From contig NZ_OBQI01000001.1 in assembly GCF_900221005.1 (NCBI RefSeq), positions 806,001-870,000 on the forward strand: a stretch of DNA of 64,000 nucleotides, given 5' to 3'. This document shows positions 45,487 to 55,121 of the stretch, in pieces. The DNA is from Blastococcus aggregatus. Its GTDB lineage: Bacteria; Actinomycetota; Actinomycetes; Mycobacteriales; Geodermatophilaceae. The position numbers and the translations under genes are program-made. The first letter of the stretch is position 1, and every line of letters begins with the position of its first letter. The notes beneath the pieces are model-generated. The model saw only the letters and a program-made list of their open reading frames with translations. It made no database searches and was not told where the DNA came from.

Positions 45487-48359
45487 CGGACGATCACCTC
45501 TCCCGGGCTGACGTCGATGGGGTCGTCCTCGTCGGCCTGGCGGTCGAGCTCGGCGCCGAGGCTGCGGAGGATGTCGAGCACCAGGCCCACGACGATCAGG
45601 TAGACGCCCATGTCGAAGAACAGCGAGGTCACCAGCTTCACGTCGCCGAGGACCGGGAACGTGCCCTCCAGGATCGCCGTCTGCAGCACCTCCGCACCCA
45701 CCGCCAGCCCGACGGCACCGGTGCCGCCCGCGAACAGCAGGCCGACGCCCAGCAGCAGCCCGGGGTCGACGGGGGCTGCCTCCCCCAGCTCGTAGCGGCC
45801 GCCCGCCAGGTAGCGCAGCACCAGCGCCAACCCGGCGACCAGGCCGCCGGCGAAGCCACCGCCCGGCTCGTTGTGCCCGCTGAACAGCAGGAAGAGCGAG
45901 AACACCAGGATCGTGTGGAAGAGGACCCGGGTGATCACCTCGAGGATCACCGACCGGCGCTCGGGGGCCAGGGCGGCCGTGGCGGCGAGCCACTGCCCGC
46001 GCGGTGCCCGGCGGCCGGAGCGGCCCTGGCGGGCCAGCTGCACCGGGTCCAGGCGGTCGACCGCTCCGGTCCGCTTGCGCAGGAAGACCAGGCTCGCCAC
46101 CCCGGTGGCGGCGACGACGACCAGCGAGATCTCCCCGAGGGTGTCCCACGCACGGATGTCGACCAGCGTCACGTTCACGATGTTCTGGCCGCCACCGAAG
46201 CGGTACGCCTCGTCCGGGTAGGCCACCGACACCGGTGTCGCGGTCCGCACGCTCATCGCCACCGCGCCCGCCGCCGCCATCAGCGCACCGACCGCGACCG
46301 CGATCAGCCCGCGGCCCGCCCGCTCCCGGGGCCGGTGCCGGTCGGTGATGTCCTTGGGCAGCTTGCGCAGGACCAGCACGAAGACGACCAGGGTGAGCGT
46401 CTCGACGAGGAACTGGGTGAGCGCGAGGTCGGGGGCGCCCTGCAGCGCGAACAGCACGGCGAGCCCGTAGCCGGTCACGCCGACCACCAGGACGGCGGAC
46501 AGCCGCTGCCGGATCCGGAGCGCGAGCACCGCGGCCACCAGGACCACGGCCCCGACGAGCGCCTGGATCGGGCTGTCCCAGGCCCGCCATTCGTCCGGCC
46601 ACGGGGCGCGGAAGATCAGGATCGAGCCGGGCAGCGCGAGGACGACCACGAGGATGGTGCCGAGGTAGGCTGGCAGCGAGCCGCGCTGCGTCGTGCCGGT
46701 GACCAGCACGGCGACGCGGTCGAGGCCCTGCAGGACGTTCCAGTAGCCCTCGTCCGCGGAGGCGTGCACGGCCACCCGCCGCTGGAACCGGTTGATCGGT
46801 GCGCGGAGGGCGAAGACCGCCCAGCCACCGAGCAGGGTCACCGCCGACAGCGCGAGCGCCGGCTGCAGGCCGTGCCAGATCGCCAGCTTCTCCGCCTCCG
46901 GGGCGATCAGCGGGAGGTCCTCGGCGTAACCGGCGGCCAGCGGCTCGAGCAGCGGGCTGGCGGGACCGAGGACGAGGCTCAGCAGCGCCAGCAGCGCCGG
47001 GGCGGCCAGGAAGAGCGGGGTCGGCGGGTGCACCAGCTCGGTGTCGGCGCAGCCGGGCTTGCGGGCGAAGGCGCCCCACAGGAACCGGAACGTGTAGGCG
47101 GCGGTGATCACCGAACCCAGCACCAGCCCGGCCAGCTCGAGGAGTGCGGCGGTGCGGTCGGGCAGTCCGCCGTCGAGCAGTGCGGTGAACGCCGCCTCCT
47201 TGCCGACGAACCCGAGCAGCGGCGGCACGCCGGCCATCGAGGCGCCGGCCAGACCCGCGATCACGGCGAGCACCGGCAGCCGGCGGCCGAGCCCGGAGAG
47301 GACGCGCAGGTCGCGGGTGCCGGTCGCGTGGTCGATCACGCCGACGCTGAGGAACAGGGTGGACTTGAACAGGGCGTGCGCGACGACCATCGCCAGCCCG
47401 GCGGCGGCCATCTCGCGGCTGCCGGCGCCGACCAGCACCATGAGGAAGCCCAGCTGGCTGACGGTGCCGAAGGCCAGCAGCAGCTTGAGGTCGTTCTGCC
47501 GGATCGCCCGGTAGCCGCCGACGAGCATGGTCGCCAGGCCCAGCCCGAGCACGATCGGCCGCCACCCGGGCACATCGGCGAAGCCGGGGGCCAGCCGGGC
47601 CACGAGGTAGATGCCGGCCTTCACCATCGCGGCCGCGTGCAGGTAGGCGCTGACCGGCGTCGGCGCCTCCATGGCCGCGGGCAGCCAGAAGTGGAACGGG
47701 ATCATCGCGGACTTGGTGATCGCCCCGACCAGCACCAGCACCGTGCCGGCGATGAGGAACGGCCCGTCGCCGGGGTTCGCGACCACCTCCGACAGCAGGT
47801 AGCTGCCGCTGGTCTCGCCGATCATGATCAGCCCGACCAGCATCGCCAGGCCGCCGGCCGTGGTCAGCACCAGCGCCTGGCTCGCCGCCCGCCGGGCGGC
47901 CAGGCGGGCGCCGGAGCCACCGATCAGCAGGTAGGAGAAGACGGTGGTGAGCTCCCAGAACACGTAGAGCAGGAGCAGGTCGTCGGCGAGGACCAGCCCG
48001 AGCATGGAGCCCGCGAAGGCGGTGAGGGTGCCGGCGAAGCGGCCCATGCCCTCGTCGTCGGGCTCGAAGTAGCGCGCGCAGTAGAGCAGGACGAGCGCAC
48101 CGACCCCGGTGACGAGCGCGGCCAGCGTCAGGGAGAGCGCGTCCAGGCGCAGCGCGATCTCGAGGTCCAGCGCCGGCACCCACGGCGTCGTCTCCCGGAC
48201 CTCGCCGCCGTCGGTGACCGTGCCGAGCTGCGCCATGGTCCAGGCGAAGCCCGCGGCCGGGACGAGGGCCAGGGCCAGGAACGCCTGCCGGCCCCACCAG
48301 CGCACGAGCAACGGCGCAACCGTCGCGGCGACCAGGTGGAGGAGCAGCAGTGCGAGCAC
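45483..48359 (-). CDS. mnhA: Na+/H+ antiporter subunit A fused with subunit B domain
   Basis: The 958-residue subunit starts with the NuoL-like region: Glu in YVFWELTTVFSYLL and Lys in GAITKSAMIPFHFWLP and AAMVKAGIYLVARL. Additional MrpA C-terminal helices with a Gly-Gly-Gly-Gln-Asn region follow. It ends in a complete MnhB-like domain (FSGHNEPGGGFAGGLVAGLA), so no separate mnhB gene is needed. The start is taken as GTG at 48359, preceded by CCGGAG; a GTG at 48395 has no such site. It heads the six-gene operon. Confidence 0.94.
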   Translation of the reverse strand: MLALLLLHLVAATVAPLLVRWWGRQAFLALALVPAAGFAWTMAQLGTVTDGGEVRETTPWVPALDLEIALRLDALSLTLAALVTGVGALVLLYCARYFEPDDEGMGRFAGTLTAFAGSMLGLVLADDLLLLYVFWELTTVFSYLLIGGSGARLAARRAASQALVLTTAGGLAMLVGLIMIGETSGSYLLSEVVANPGDGPFLIAGTVLVLVGAITKSAMIPFHFWLPAAMEAPTPVSAYLHAAAMVKAGIYLVARLAPGFADVPGWRPIVLGLGLATMLVGGYRAIRQNDLKLLLAFGTVSQLGFLMVLVGAGSREMAAAGLAMVVAHALFKSTLFLSVGVIDHATGTRDLRVLSGLGRRLPVLAVIAGLAGASMAGVPPLLGFVGKEAAFTALLDGGLPDRTAALLELAGLVLGSVITAAYTFRFLWGAFARKPGCADTELVHPPTPLFLAAPALLALLSLVLGPASPLLEPLAAGYAEDLPLIAPEAEKLAIWHGLQPALALSAVTLLGGWAVFALRAPINRFQRRVAVHASADEGYWNVLQGLDRVAVLVTGTTQRGSLPAYLGTILVVVLALPGSILIFRAPWPDEWRAWDSPIQALVGAVVLVAAVLALRIRQRLSAVLVVGVTGYGLAVLFALQGAPDLALTQFLVETLTLVVFVLVLRKLPKDITDRHRPRERAGRGLIAVAVGALMAAAGAVAMSVRTATPVSVAYPDEAYRFGGGQNIVNVTLVDIRAWDTLGEISLVVVAATGVASLVFLRKRTGAVDRLDPVQLARQGRSGRRAPRGQWLAATAALAPERRSVILEVITRVLFHTILVFSLFLLFSGHNEPGGGFAGGLVAGLALVLRYLAGGRYELGEAAPVDPGLLLGVGLLFAGGTGAVGLAVGAEVLQTAILEGTFPVLGDVKLVTSLFFDMGVYLIVVGLVLDILRSLGAELDRQADEDDPIDVSPGEVIVR

Positions 48360-48442
48360 GGGTCTCCGGGAGTCTCGAGGGGCTCGGGGGACCACAGACG
48401 TCGGGGGACACCGGCGGTAGATGTCAGGTTACCGGCTCGCGC

Positions 48443-49105
48443 TCAGCGACCGCCCGGCGTGACCAGTCCGCTCTCATAGGCGAAGGCGACGGCCTGCACG
48501 CGGTCGCGCAGCCCGAGCTTGAGCAGGATCCGGCTCACATGGGTCTTGACCGTCGCCTCGCCCAGGTAGAGGCGGGCAGCGATCTCTGCGTTGGAGTGCC
48601 CGGCGGCGACGAGCGACAGGACGTCGGTCTCCCGCTCGGTGAGCCCCGCGAGCGCTGCGGCCCGGGCCGGATCGGCCGCCGGAGCCGCGGCGTAGCGCTC
48701 GATGACCCGCAGGGTCACCGCCGGGTCCAGCAGCCCCTGGCCCGCGGCGACCGTGCGGACGGCGCCCACCAGGTCCTCGGGCGGCGCCACCTTGAGCAGG
48801 AAGCCGCTCACCCCCGCGCGGAGGGCTGCGGCGACGTACTCGTCCTCGTCGAAGGTGGTGAGCACGATGGCGCGCGTCGGCAGCTCGGCCGCGAGGATCT
48901 GCCGGGCGGCCTCCAGCCCGTCGGTGCCGGGCATGCGCACGTCCAGCAGGACGACGTCGGGCCGCAGTTCGGTGACCACGCGGACGCCGGCTGCACCGTC
49001 GGCGGCCTCTCCCACGACCTCGATGTCGCCCTCCGCGGCCAGCACCATGCGCAGGCCGGTGCGGACCATCGCCTGGTCGTCGACGAGGACGACGCGGATC
49101 GTCAT
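48443..49105 (-). CDS. NarL/LuxR-type response regulator
   Basis: The 220-residue protein has a receiver domain with the acidic pair in VVLVDDQAMVRTG, phospho-acceptor Asp in DVVLLDVRMPGTDG and Lys in GFLLKVAPPEDL. A LuxR helix-turn-helix follows with LTERETDVLSLVAAGHSNAE and ATVKTHVSRILLKLGLRDR. ATG at 49105 overlaps the kinase stop by 4 bp. The divergent membrane-protein gene is its most likely target; the Mrp operon begins 84 bp downstream. Confidence 0.94.
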   Translation of the reverse strand: MTIRVVLVDDQAMVRTGLRMVLAAEGDIEVVGEAADGAAGVRVVTELRPDVVLLDVRMPGTDGLEAARQILAAELPTRAIVLTTFDEDEYVAAALRAGVSGFLLKVAPPEDLVGAVRTVAAGQGLLDPAVTLRVIERYAAAPAADPARAAALAGLTERETDVLSLVAAGHSNAEIAARLYLGEATVKTHVSRILLKLGLRDRVQAVAFAYESGLVTPGGR

Positions 49106-50289
49106 GCGCTGACCGTCGTCGCGGTCCGCGGCACGGTCGCGGGCACCGGGAACGACGCCCGCACCCGGTAGCCGCCGCCGCGGACCGGTCCGACCTCCAG
49201 CGCGCCCCCGGCCACGGCGACCCGCTCACGCATGTGCAGCTGGCCGTGCCCGCCCACGGCCGGGTCCTCGTCCTCGGGCGGCGGCAGCCGGCGCCGTCCG
49301 TCGTCGGTGACCGTGACGGTGACCCGTTCGGGGGTGTACCGCAGCTCCACGGCGGTGGCCGCTCCCCCGGCGTGCCGCAGGACGTTGGACAGCGCCTCCT
49401 GCACCACGCGGACGGCGGAGACGTCGACCAGCGGGGGGAGCTCCCGTGGTGTCCCGGTGACGGACAGCTCGACCGGCAGCCCGCCGGCGCGGAGTTCGTC
49501 GAGGACGGCGTCGAGCCGGGACAGCGAGGGCTGCGGCGCCGGGGCGGCGCCGTGTCCCCGGCCGTCCCCGTCGCGCAGGATGCCGACCACCCGGCGCATC
49601 TCGTCGACCGCCTCCCGGCCCAGCCGCTCCAGCCCGAGCAGCACCTCCTGAGCCTGCGGCTGGTCCGGGAGCAGTCGCCGCAGGCCACCCATCTGCAGCA
49701 CCATGACGCTCACCGAGTGGGCGACCGAGTCGTGCACCTCGCGGGCGATCCGGGAGCGCTCCGCGACGACGGCGGCCGCGGCGACCGCCTCCTGCTGGGC
49801 CGCCAGCCGGGCCGCGAGCACCTGCAGCTCGGCGGCCCGGCGCCGGGACTGCGCCACGAGCGCGCCGACCGCGGACGCGGCACCGAGCACCAGCACGTAG
49901 AAGATCGACTCCCACGGGTTCGGCGCGAGGACCGAGCCGAGCACGGTGGCCACGACGACGGCCGCCCCGGCGGCGCCCGAGGCGCGGCGCCGCGGGAGGA
50001 CGGCCACGGCGTGGCCGACGAGCAGCCCCATGCCGACGAACTGGGCGCCACCCGGGCCGGGCGCACCCCCGAGCAGGTTCACCAGGACGCTGCTCGCGCC
50101 GAGGACGGCCGTCGCGGCCGGCCACCGCGGACAGACCGCGAGCAGCGCGGCCACCAGCACTCCGGGAGCGGCCAGCGCGAGACTGTTCTCCAGGCCCTCG
50201 ATCAGCCACTCCGCCAGCGACAGCACACCCAGCAGCGCGCCCACGGCGGGCCAGCGCAGCCGGCGGGCGGAGTCGGACCAGCGGGGCAT
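49102..50289 (-). CDS. Sensor histidine kinase (HisKA_3, NarL-system type)
   Basis: The 395-residue protein has about five or six N-terminal transmembrane helices with short loops, no large external domain, the phospho-His in RIAREVHDSVAHSVSVMVLQ, and a HATPase with VQEALSNVLRHAGG and VTVTDDGRR. It probably senses a signal within or at the membrane. ATG at 50289 is preferred because TAGCGT (50297-50302 on the complement) lies 7 bases upstream. Confidence 0.92.
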   Translation of the reverse strand: MPRWSDSARRLRWPAVGALLGVLSLAEWLIEGLENSLALAAPGVLVAALLAVCPRWPAATAVLGASSVLVNLLGGAPGPGGAQFVGMGLLVGHAVAVLPRRRASGAAGAAVVVATVLGSVLAPNPWESIFYVLVLGAASAVGALVAQSRRRAAELQVLAARLAAQQEAVAAAAVVAERSRIAREVHDSVAHSVSVMVLQMGGLRRLLPDQPQAQEVLLGLERLGREAVDEMRRVVGILRDGDGRGHGAAPAPQPSLSRLDAVLDELRAGGLPVELSVTGTPRELPPLVDVSAVRVVQEALSNVLRHAGGAATAVELRYTPERVTVTVTDDGRRRLPPPEDEDPAVGGHGQLHMRERVAVAGGALEVGPVRGGGYRVRASFPVPATVPRTATTVSA

Positions 50290-50296
50290 GACCGGC

Positions 50297-50302
50297 ACGC
50301 TA
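50297..50302 (-). promoter_or_regulatory. -10 box TAGCGT of the two-component operon
   Basis: Seven bases before the kinase ATG on the minus strand, leaderless. Confidence 0.6.
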
Positions 50303-50421
50303 TTGGCCTTCCGGACCCGCGCACATCCCTCTCGCGGCCGAACCGGCGGCCGGTCCGTTCCCCCGTGCGGCGGACCCAGGTCGGTGCGTTGCGGCGGACG
50401 CCCGGCATCCCCCGCCGTCCC

Positions 50422-50427
50422 TAGCTT
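50422..50427 (+). promoter_or_regulatory. -10 box TAGCTT of the divergent membrane gene
   Basis: Eight bases upstream of the ATG at 50436. The 120 bp between this and the kinase promoter is where a response-regulator site would be expected; I see no clear repeat there. Confidence 0.5.
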
Positions 50428-50435
50428 TCTCGGCC

Positions 50436-51146
50436 ATGACGACCTCGCTCACCACCCCGACCACCACCACCGCCGACGCCGCCGACGGGCGGCCCGCCCG
50501 CTCCGCCGGTTCCCGCCTGTTGCCGATCGCCGGCGGCGCGCTGATCGTGGGCTCGCTGCTCTACGTCACCGGCATGGCCACCTCGCCTCCGCAGGACTCG
50601 ATGGACAACGCGGACTACATCGCCGCGCTCGGCCGGGACGAGAGCCGCACCGCGCTCTCGGCGATGCTCCTGCACTACGGGAACATGGCGCTGGCCCTGG
50701 CCTGGCTGGCGGCGCCGGCGCTGGTCCGCGGCCGGCGCGGCGGCACCACGACGATCGTCGGTGCGCTGCTGTCCGCGATCGGTCTGGTCAGCGTGACCGG
50801 CATGGTCATGTACGACTACTGGACCGGCGCCATCGGCCGCATGCTCGACCCGGGCACCGCCCTGAGCCTGTTCGAGGACGTGTCCGGCTCCCCGGCGGTC
50901 GCCGTCGCCGGCACGCTGACGCTGTTCGGCCTGCTCGGGCCCCTGGTGGTCTACGCCGGTCTGGCGCGGGCCGGCGTCACCAGCTGGTGGCTGTTCGCCC
51001 CCGCCGTGGCAGCGCTCGGCGCCTCGATGTCGATGGCCTTCTCGCCCCTGCCGTTCGCGGCCTTCGCCGTCGTCGGCGCCGTCCCGACGGTGGTCATCGG
51101 CCTGCGGATGATCCAGCGCTCCCGCGCCGAGGCCACCACCGCCTGA
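50436..51146 (+). CDS. Polytopic membrane protein, unknown function
   Basis: The 236-residue protein has a Thr-rich N-terminus, then about six transmembrane helices. The segment between helices 1 and 2 (PPQDSMDNADYIAALGRDES) is extracytoplasmic and acidic. No known transport motif is visible. It diverges from the two-component system and is the best candidate for its regulated output. It ends at a strong bidirectional terminator. Confidence 0.8.
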   Translation: MTTSLTTPTTTTADAADGRPARSAGSRLLPIAGGALIVGSLLYVTGMATSPPQDSMDNADYIAALGRDESRTALSAMLLHYGNMALALAWLAAPALVRGRRGGTTTIVGALLSAIGLVSVTGMVMYDYWTGAIGRMLDPGTALSLFEDVSGSPAVAVAGTLTLFGLLGPLVVYAGLARAGVTSWWLFAPAVAALGASMSMAFSPLPFAAFAVVGAVPTVVIGLRMIQRSRAEATTA

Positions 51147-51177
51147 CCTTCCGCCACGATCAGGTTCCCTGATCATC

Positions 51178-51217
51178 GAGCGTCCTCCCTCACGGTGCAC
51201 GGTGAGGGAGGACGCTC
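51178..51217. terminator. Bidirectional terminator
   Basis: A perfect 16-bp stem (GAGCGTCCTCCCTCAC with its complement at 51202-51217) with an 8-nt loop lies between the convergent membrane protein and ABC-F genes. Confidence 0.75.
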
Positions 51218-51241
51218 TGCGGTGCGGGAGGACGCGTCCGG

Positions 51242-53062
51242 TCAGCCGTCGGCGAGCTCGGAGGCGGCCAGCCAGGCCTCCTCGACCTCGGTCTTCTCCG
51301 CCTGCAGCTCCTGCAGCTTCGCGTTCAGCTCGGCGGCCTTCGCGTAGTCGGTCGCGGCGGCGGCGAGCTGCTCGTGCAGCTTCTTCTCGTCGGCGTCCAG
51401 CTTGAGCATCCGCCGCTCCAGCCGTCCGACCTCCTTCTTCGCCGCCCGGGCGTCGGCGGCGGAGACCGCCGGACCCGCGGTGGACGGCGACCCGACCGGA
51501 CGGGCGCCCGCGCTCCCGGCCGCGGTCGTCAGGGGGGCACCACCGGCGGCGCGGCGGCGCAGGTACTCGTCCACCCCGCCGGGCAGCTCGGCCAGCGAGC
51601 CGTCGCCCAGCAGCGCGACCACCTTGTCGCAGACCCGGTCCACGAAGTACCGGTCGTGGCTGACCACCAGCACCGTGCCGGGGAAGCTGTCGAGCAGGTC
51701 CTCCAGCGCGGTCAGGGTGTCGATGTCGAGGTCGTTGGTCGGCTCGTCGAGCACCAGGACGTTCGGCTCGGCCATCAGCAGCCGCAGCAGCTGCAGCCGG
51801 CGGCGCTCACCACCGGAGAGGTCACCGACCGGCGTCCACTGCCGGTTGGCCGCGAAACCGAACCGCTCGGCCAGCGTCGAGGCGGAGATCTCCTGGTTGC
51901 CGATCCGCGCGATCCGGGCGACGTCCTGGACGGCCTCCAGCACCCGGGCCTTCGGGGGCAGCTCGGTGACGTGCTGCGACAGGTACGCCGGTGCCACGGT
52001 CTGGCCGACGACGATCGAGCCGGCGTCCGGCTTGTTCTCCCCGACGAGCAGCTTGAGCAGCGAGGTCTTGCCGGCGCCGTTGACGCCGACGATGCCGATC
52101 CGGTCGCCGGGGCCGACGTTCCAGGTCAGGTCGCGGAACAGCGTCCGCGGCCCGTCGTCGGTGGGGACGGCGTAGTCGACGTGCTCCAGGTCGTAGACCG
52201 TCTTGCCCAGCCGTCGGGCGGCGAAGCCCTTGAGCGCCATGGTGTCGCGCGCCGGCGGCTCGTCGGCGATCAGCGCCTGCGCGGCCTCGATGCGGAACTT
52301 CGGCTTGCTGGTGCGCGCCGGCGGGCCGCGGCGCAGCCAGGCCAGCTCCTTGCGCACCAGGTTCTGCCGGCGCTCCTCGGTGACCGAGGAGATCCGCGCC
52401 CGCTCGGCGCGGGCCAGCGTGTACGCCGAGTAGCCGCCGTCGTAGGCGTGCACGGCGCCGTCGGCGACCTCCCACGTCGTGGTGCAGACCTCGTCGAGGA
52501 ACCACCGGTCGTGGGTGACGACCACCAGCCCGCCGGCGCGCTGGTTGACGTACTCGGCCAGCCAGGCGACCCCCTCGACGTCGAGGTGGTTGGTCGGCTC
52601 GTCGAGCACCAGCAGGTCCAGCGGACGGATCAGCTGGGCGGCCAGCGCGACCCGGCGCCGCTCGCCGCCGGACATCGGGGCCACCGGCGCATCCAGGCCC
52701 ATCCGGTCCAGCTCGAGCCCGGCCAGCACGCTGCGGACGGCGGGGTCGGCGGCCCACTCGTGCTCGCTGGCGAACATGCTGGTGGGCAGCACGACGTTGC
52801 GGACCGTCGTCCCGTCCGGGAGGGTGCCCAGCTGGTCGAGGACGCCCATGGCGAGATCGCCGCGGCGGGTGACCCGCCCGGAGTCCGGCTCGTCGGTGCC
52901 GGTCAGCAGCGACAGCAGCGTCGACTTGCCGCCGCCGTTGCGGCCCACGACGCCGATCCGCTCGCCCGCGGCGACGCCCAGGGAGACGTCGTCGAGGATC
53001 ACGGTGGTGCCGTGCGCCTTGTGCACCCGCTCAAGGTTGACCAGGTTCAGGGGTGCGCTCAT
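51242..53062 (-). CDS. ABC-F family ATPase
   Basis: The 606-residue protein has two ABC modules and no transmembrane segment, the layout of ribosome-binding ABC-F proteins. Walker A motifs are GVVGRNGGGKSTLLSLL and GIVGVNGAGKTSLLKLL. Signatures are MSGGERRRVALAA and LSGGERRRLQLLR, with DEPTNHLD and DEPTNDLD Walker B. Between the modules is the basic linker typical of the family, and a C-terminal coiled coil (about residues 540-600) is present as in Uup. It probably acts in translation or ribosome rescue. ATG at 53062 has GATACT 7 bases upstream. Confidence 0.94.
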   Translation of the reverse strand: MSAPLNLVNLERVHKAHGTTVILDDVSLGVAAGERIGVVGRNGGGKSTLLSLLTGTDEPDSGRVTRRGDLAMGVLDQLGTLPDGTTVRNVVLPTSMFASEHEWAADPAVRSVLAGLELDRMGLDAPVAPMSGGERRRVALAAQLIRPLDLLVLDEPTNHLDVEGVAWLAEYVNQRAGGLVVVTHDRWFLDEVCTTTWEVADGAVHAYDGGYSAYTLARAERARISSVTEERRQNLVRKELAWLRRGPPARTSKPKFRIEAAQALIADEPPARDTMALKGFAARRLGKTVYDLEHVDYAVPTDDGPRTLFRDLTWNVGPGDRIGIVGVNGAGKTSLLKLLVGENKPDAGSIVVGQTVAPAYLSQHVTELPPKARVLEAVQDVARIARIGNQEISASTLAERFGFAANRQWTPVGDLSGGERRRLQLLRLLMAEPNVLVLDEPTNDLDIDTLTALEDLLDSFPGTVLVVSHDRYFVDRVCDKVVALLGDGSLAELPGGVDEYLRRRAAGGAPLTTAAGSAGARPVGSPSTAGPAVSAADARAAKKEVGRLERRMLKLDADEKKLHEQLAAAATDYAKAAELNAKLQELQAEKTEVEEAWLAASELADG

Positions 53063-53069
53063 CGCCACC

Positions 53070-53075
53070 AGTATC
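53070..53075 (-). promoter_or_regulatory. -10 box GATACT, leaderless
   Basis: Seven bases before the ABC-F ATG on the minus strand. Confidence 0.55.
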
Positions 53076-53113
53076 CCCGTGCGCGCGCGGCGGGCTCGGT
53101 CAGGGGACCGGAC

Positions 53114-55018
53114 TCAGGGAACCAGCACCTCCGCGGTCACCGAGTCGCTGTTGCCACCGAAGTCGGTGACGGTCAGCTGGGCGAGCAGCGGGGTGCCGCT
53201 CGCCAGCGTCTCGAAGTCGTACTGCAGGTTCGGCAGGTCGGCGTACAGGCCGACGTCGCTGGCCGGTTCCCAGGACTGCGTGCCGTCGGCGGCGACCACC
53301 AGCAGCTTCGGCACGATGATCCCCTCCGGGTCGGCGGTCAGCTCGCCGTAGGTGCCTGCCTCCGTGTAGCCGTAGTAGGTCTCGTTCAGCACGTCCCCGG
53401 ACTCCGGGTCGAACGTGATGGTGAGCGTGACGTCCCGGTACTCCTCGTCCTCGCCCGGCTCGTAGTAGGCCAGCGGGACGTCGATCGTCGCGATCTCGGC
53501 CTCGTCGTCGTAGGCCAGGGTGAGGTAGGCGTAGGAGGTGTCGAGGCCGTCGCTGATCGTCATGACCGTGAGGTCGAAGATGCCCAGCACGTCACCGGAG
53601 CCGTCCTCGGCGACCTCGGCCTCCTCTTCGCCGAAGAACGTGGTCGAACCGTCCTCCCCCAGCTCGCCGTAGCTGATCGAGGACCACACGACGTTGTCGG
53701 CCGCGGCGGCCTCGAAGCTGGCGAAGAAGTTCAGCCCGTCCTCGTCGAAGAACACCTGCGCGCTGCCGTCGCCGGCGAAGACCGGCTGCTGGTCGGCGGG
53801 GATCGCCGAGCCCGCCTCGAAGTAGCTGGCCAGGAACCCGCCCCAGGCCTCGGCGCTCTCCACCGAGGCGTAGTCGGCGTTGAGCAGTTCCTCGGTCGGC
53901 GGGAAGTAGATCGACAGCCCGCTGGCGCCCAGCGCCGCCGGGCCGGCCACCTCGTAGGTGACGGCGTCGCCGAGGGCCCGGATCAGCGCGTCGGCCTGAT
54001 CGGAGACGTCCAGGGCCTCCACGCCGATCTCCGCGGCCAGCAGGCCGAGATCGGCCATGTGGGTGTCGACCTCCGGGTCGGGGTCGCGGCCGAAGGAGAG
54101 CACGTCGGCGCGCTCCCGGCCGACGACGGGCGCGACGTCGGCGGCCCGCTCGCTGAGGGCCTCGCTGAACTCGGTCAGGGCGTCGTCGACGGCGGCCATC
54201 CGGTTCAGGTCGATCATCGACAGCGTGATGTCCGCGCCGGTGCCCTCGGCCTCGGCCTGGGCGGCGAACCCGTCGACGATCGCGGTGCCCAGCGTGTCGA
54301 CGTCGACGTCCGGGTCGTCGGCCGCCACCTGGAAGGCGCGGTAGTCCCAGCCGTGCCCGGGCTCGAGCTCCTGGCTGGCGATCATCCGGTCGGCCAGCGG
54401 CGCCATCGTGCTGGCCGTCTCGTAGGTGGCCATCAGGCAGGCGTCGAAGCCGAGCAGGTCCAGCTTGTCGAGCCCGGCCTCCTCCAGGCCGTCGGCGATG
54501 CCGCCGCGGATCTCGTCCAGGGTCAGGCTGCTGTAGTCCGAGCCCTCGTCCCCGCCGACGCCGGGCCACGAGGCGCCGTGGTCGCTGATGACCAGCGCGT
54601 AGTGCTCGGCGGGGTGGTCGGCGATGCCCTGGGCGACGAACTCGGCCAGCTGCGCCGGGTCGCCGGTGTCGACGTCCCCGAGGTCGTCGAGCTCCTCGGC
54701 GCTGCCCTGGCCGATGGAGACGTACTTGGCGCCCACCCAGTCCTCGAGGTCGAGCAGGGGATCGCTGCTGTAGTCCGCCGCCCGGTCGACCATGGCGGCG
54801 ACCTGCAGGAACTCCTGCGACCCGACCTCGGCGAACTCGGCGAGGTCGGCGAGCAGGTAGGGCTCGAGGTCGGTGTCGGCGATCGAGTAGACGAGCACCG
54901 TCCAGCCCTCGCCGTCGGCCGCGGGCTCACCGCCGGCCTCCTCGGACCCGCTCGTGCACCCCGCCGCCACCAGCACGCATGCGGCTGCACCCAGGACCGA
55001 CCACCGACGACGACGCAT
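53114..55018 (-). CDS. Clostripain-like (C11) cysteine peptidase lipoprotein
   Basis: The 634-residue protein has a lipoprotein signal (SVLGAAACVLVAAGC, Cys about 21) and a C11 peptidase domain with the catalytic His in LVISDHGASWPGVGGDEG and the catalytic Cys in LLGFDACLMATYETAS. The second half is an acidic beta-rich region of about 250 residues. It would act on the cell surface, cutting after basic residues as clostripain does. The substrate is unknown, and no partner gene is adjacent. The high Asp/Glu content is unusual for this genome's cytosolic proteins. Confidence 0.88.
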   Translation of the reverse strand: MRRRRWSVLGAAACVLVAAGCTSGSEEAGGEPAADGEGWTVLVYSIADTDLEPYLLADLAEFAEVGSQEFLQVAAMVDRAADYSSDPLLDLEDWVGAKYVSIGQGSAEELDDLGDVDTGDPAQLAEFVAQGIADHPAEHYALVISDHGASWPGVGGDEGSDYSSLTLDEIRGGIADGLEEAGLDKLDLLGFDACLMATYETASTMAPLADRMIASQELEPGHGWDYRAFQVAADDPDVDVDTLGTAIVDGFAAQAEAEGTGADITLSMIDLNRMAAVDDALTEFSEALSERAADVAPVVGRERADVLSFGRDPDPEVDTHMADLGLLAAEIGVEALDVSDQADALIRALGDAVTYEVAGPAALGASGLSIYFPPTEELLNADYASVESAEAWGGFLASYFEAGSAIPADQQPVFAGDGSAQVFFDEDGLNFFASFEAAAADNVVWSSISYGELGEDGSTTFFGEEEAEVAEDGSGDVLGIFDLTVMTISDGLDTSYAYLTLAYDDEAEIATIDVPLAYYEPGEDEEYRDVTLTITFDPESGDVLNETYYGYTEAGTYGELTADPEGIIVPKLLVVAADGTQSWEPASDVGLYADLPNLQYDFETLASGTPLLAQLTVTDFGGNSDSVTAEVLVP

Positions 55019-55121
55019 GGACCCTCATCCACTCCGCCCACGCCTGACCGGCCGGGGCACCCGCGGCATCCTGGCAGGTCACGCCGCTGTAGTGGCTCCA
55101 CCGGGCCCGGAGTGTCGCGGG

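Noticed and set aside
44962-48411. Long minus-strand frame overlapping mnhA and mnhC
   Set aside because: It reads out of frame through the Mrp genes, is Arg/Pro-rich and has no transmembrane pattern.
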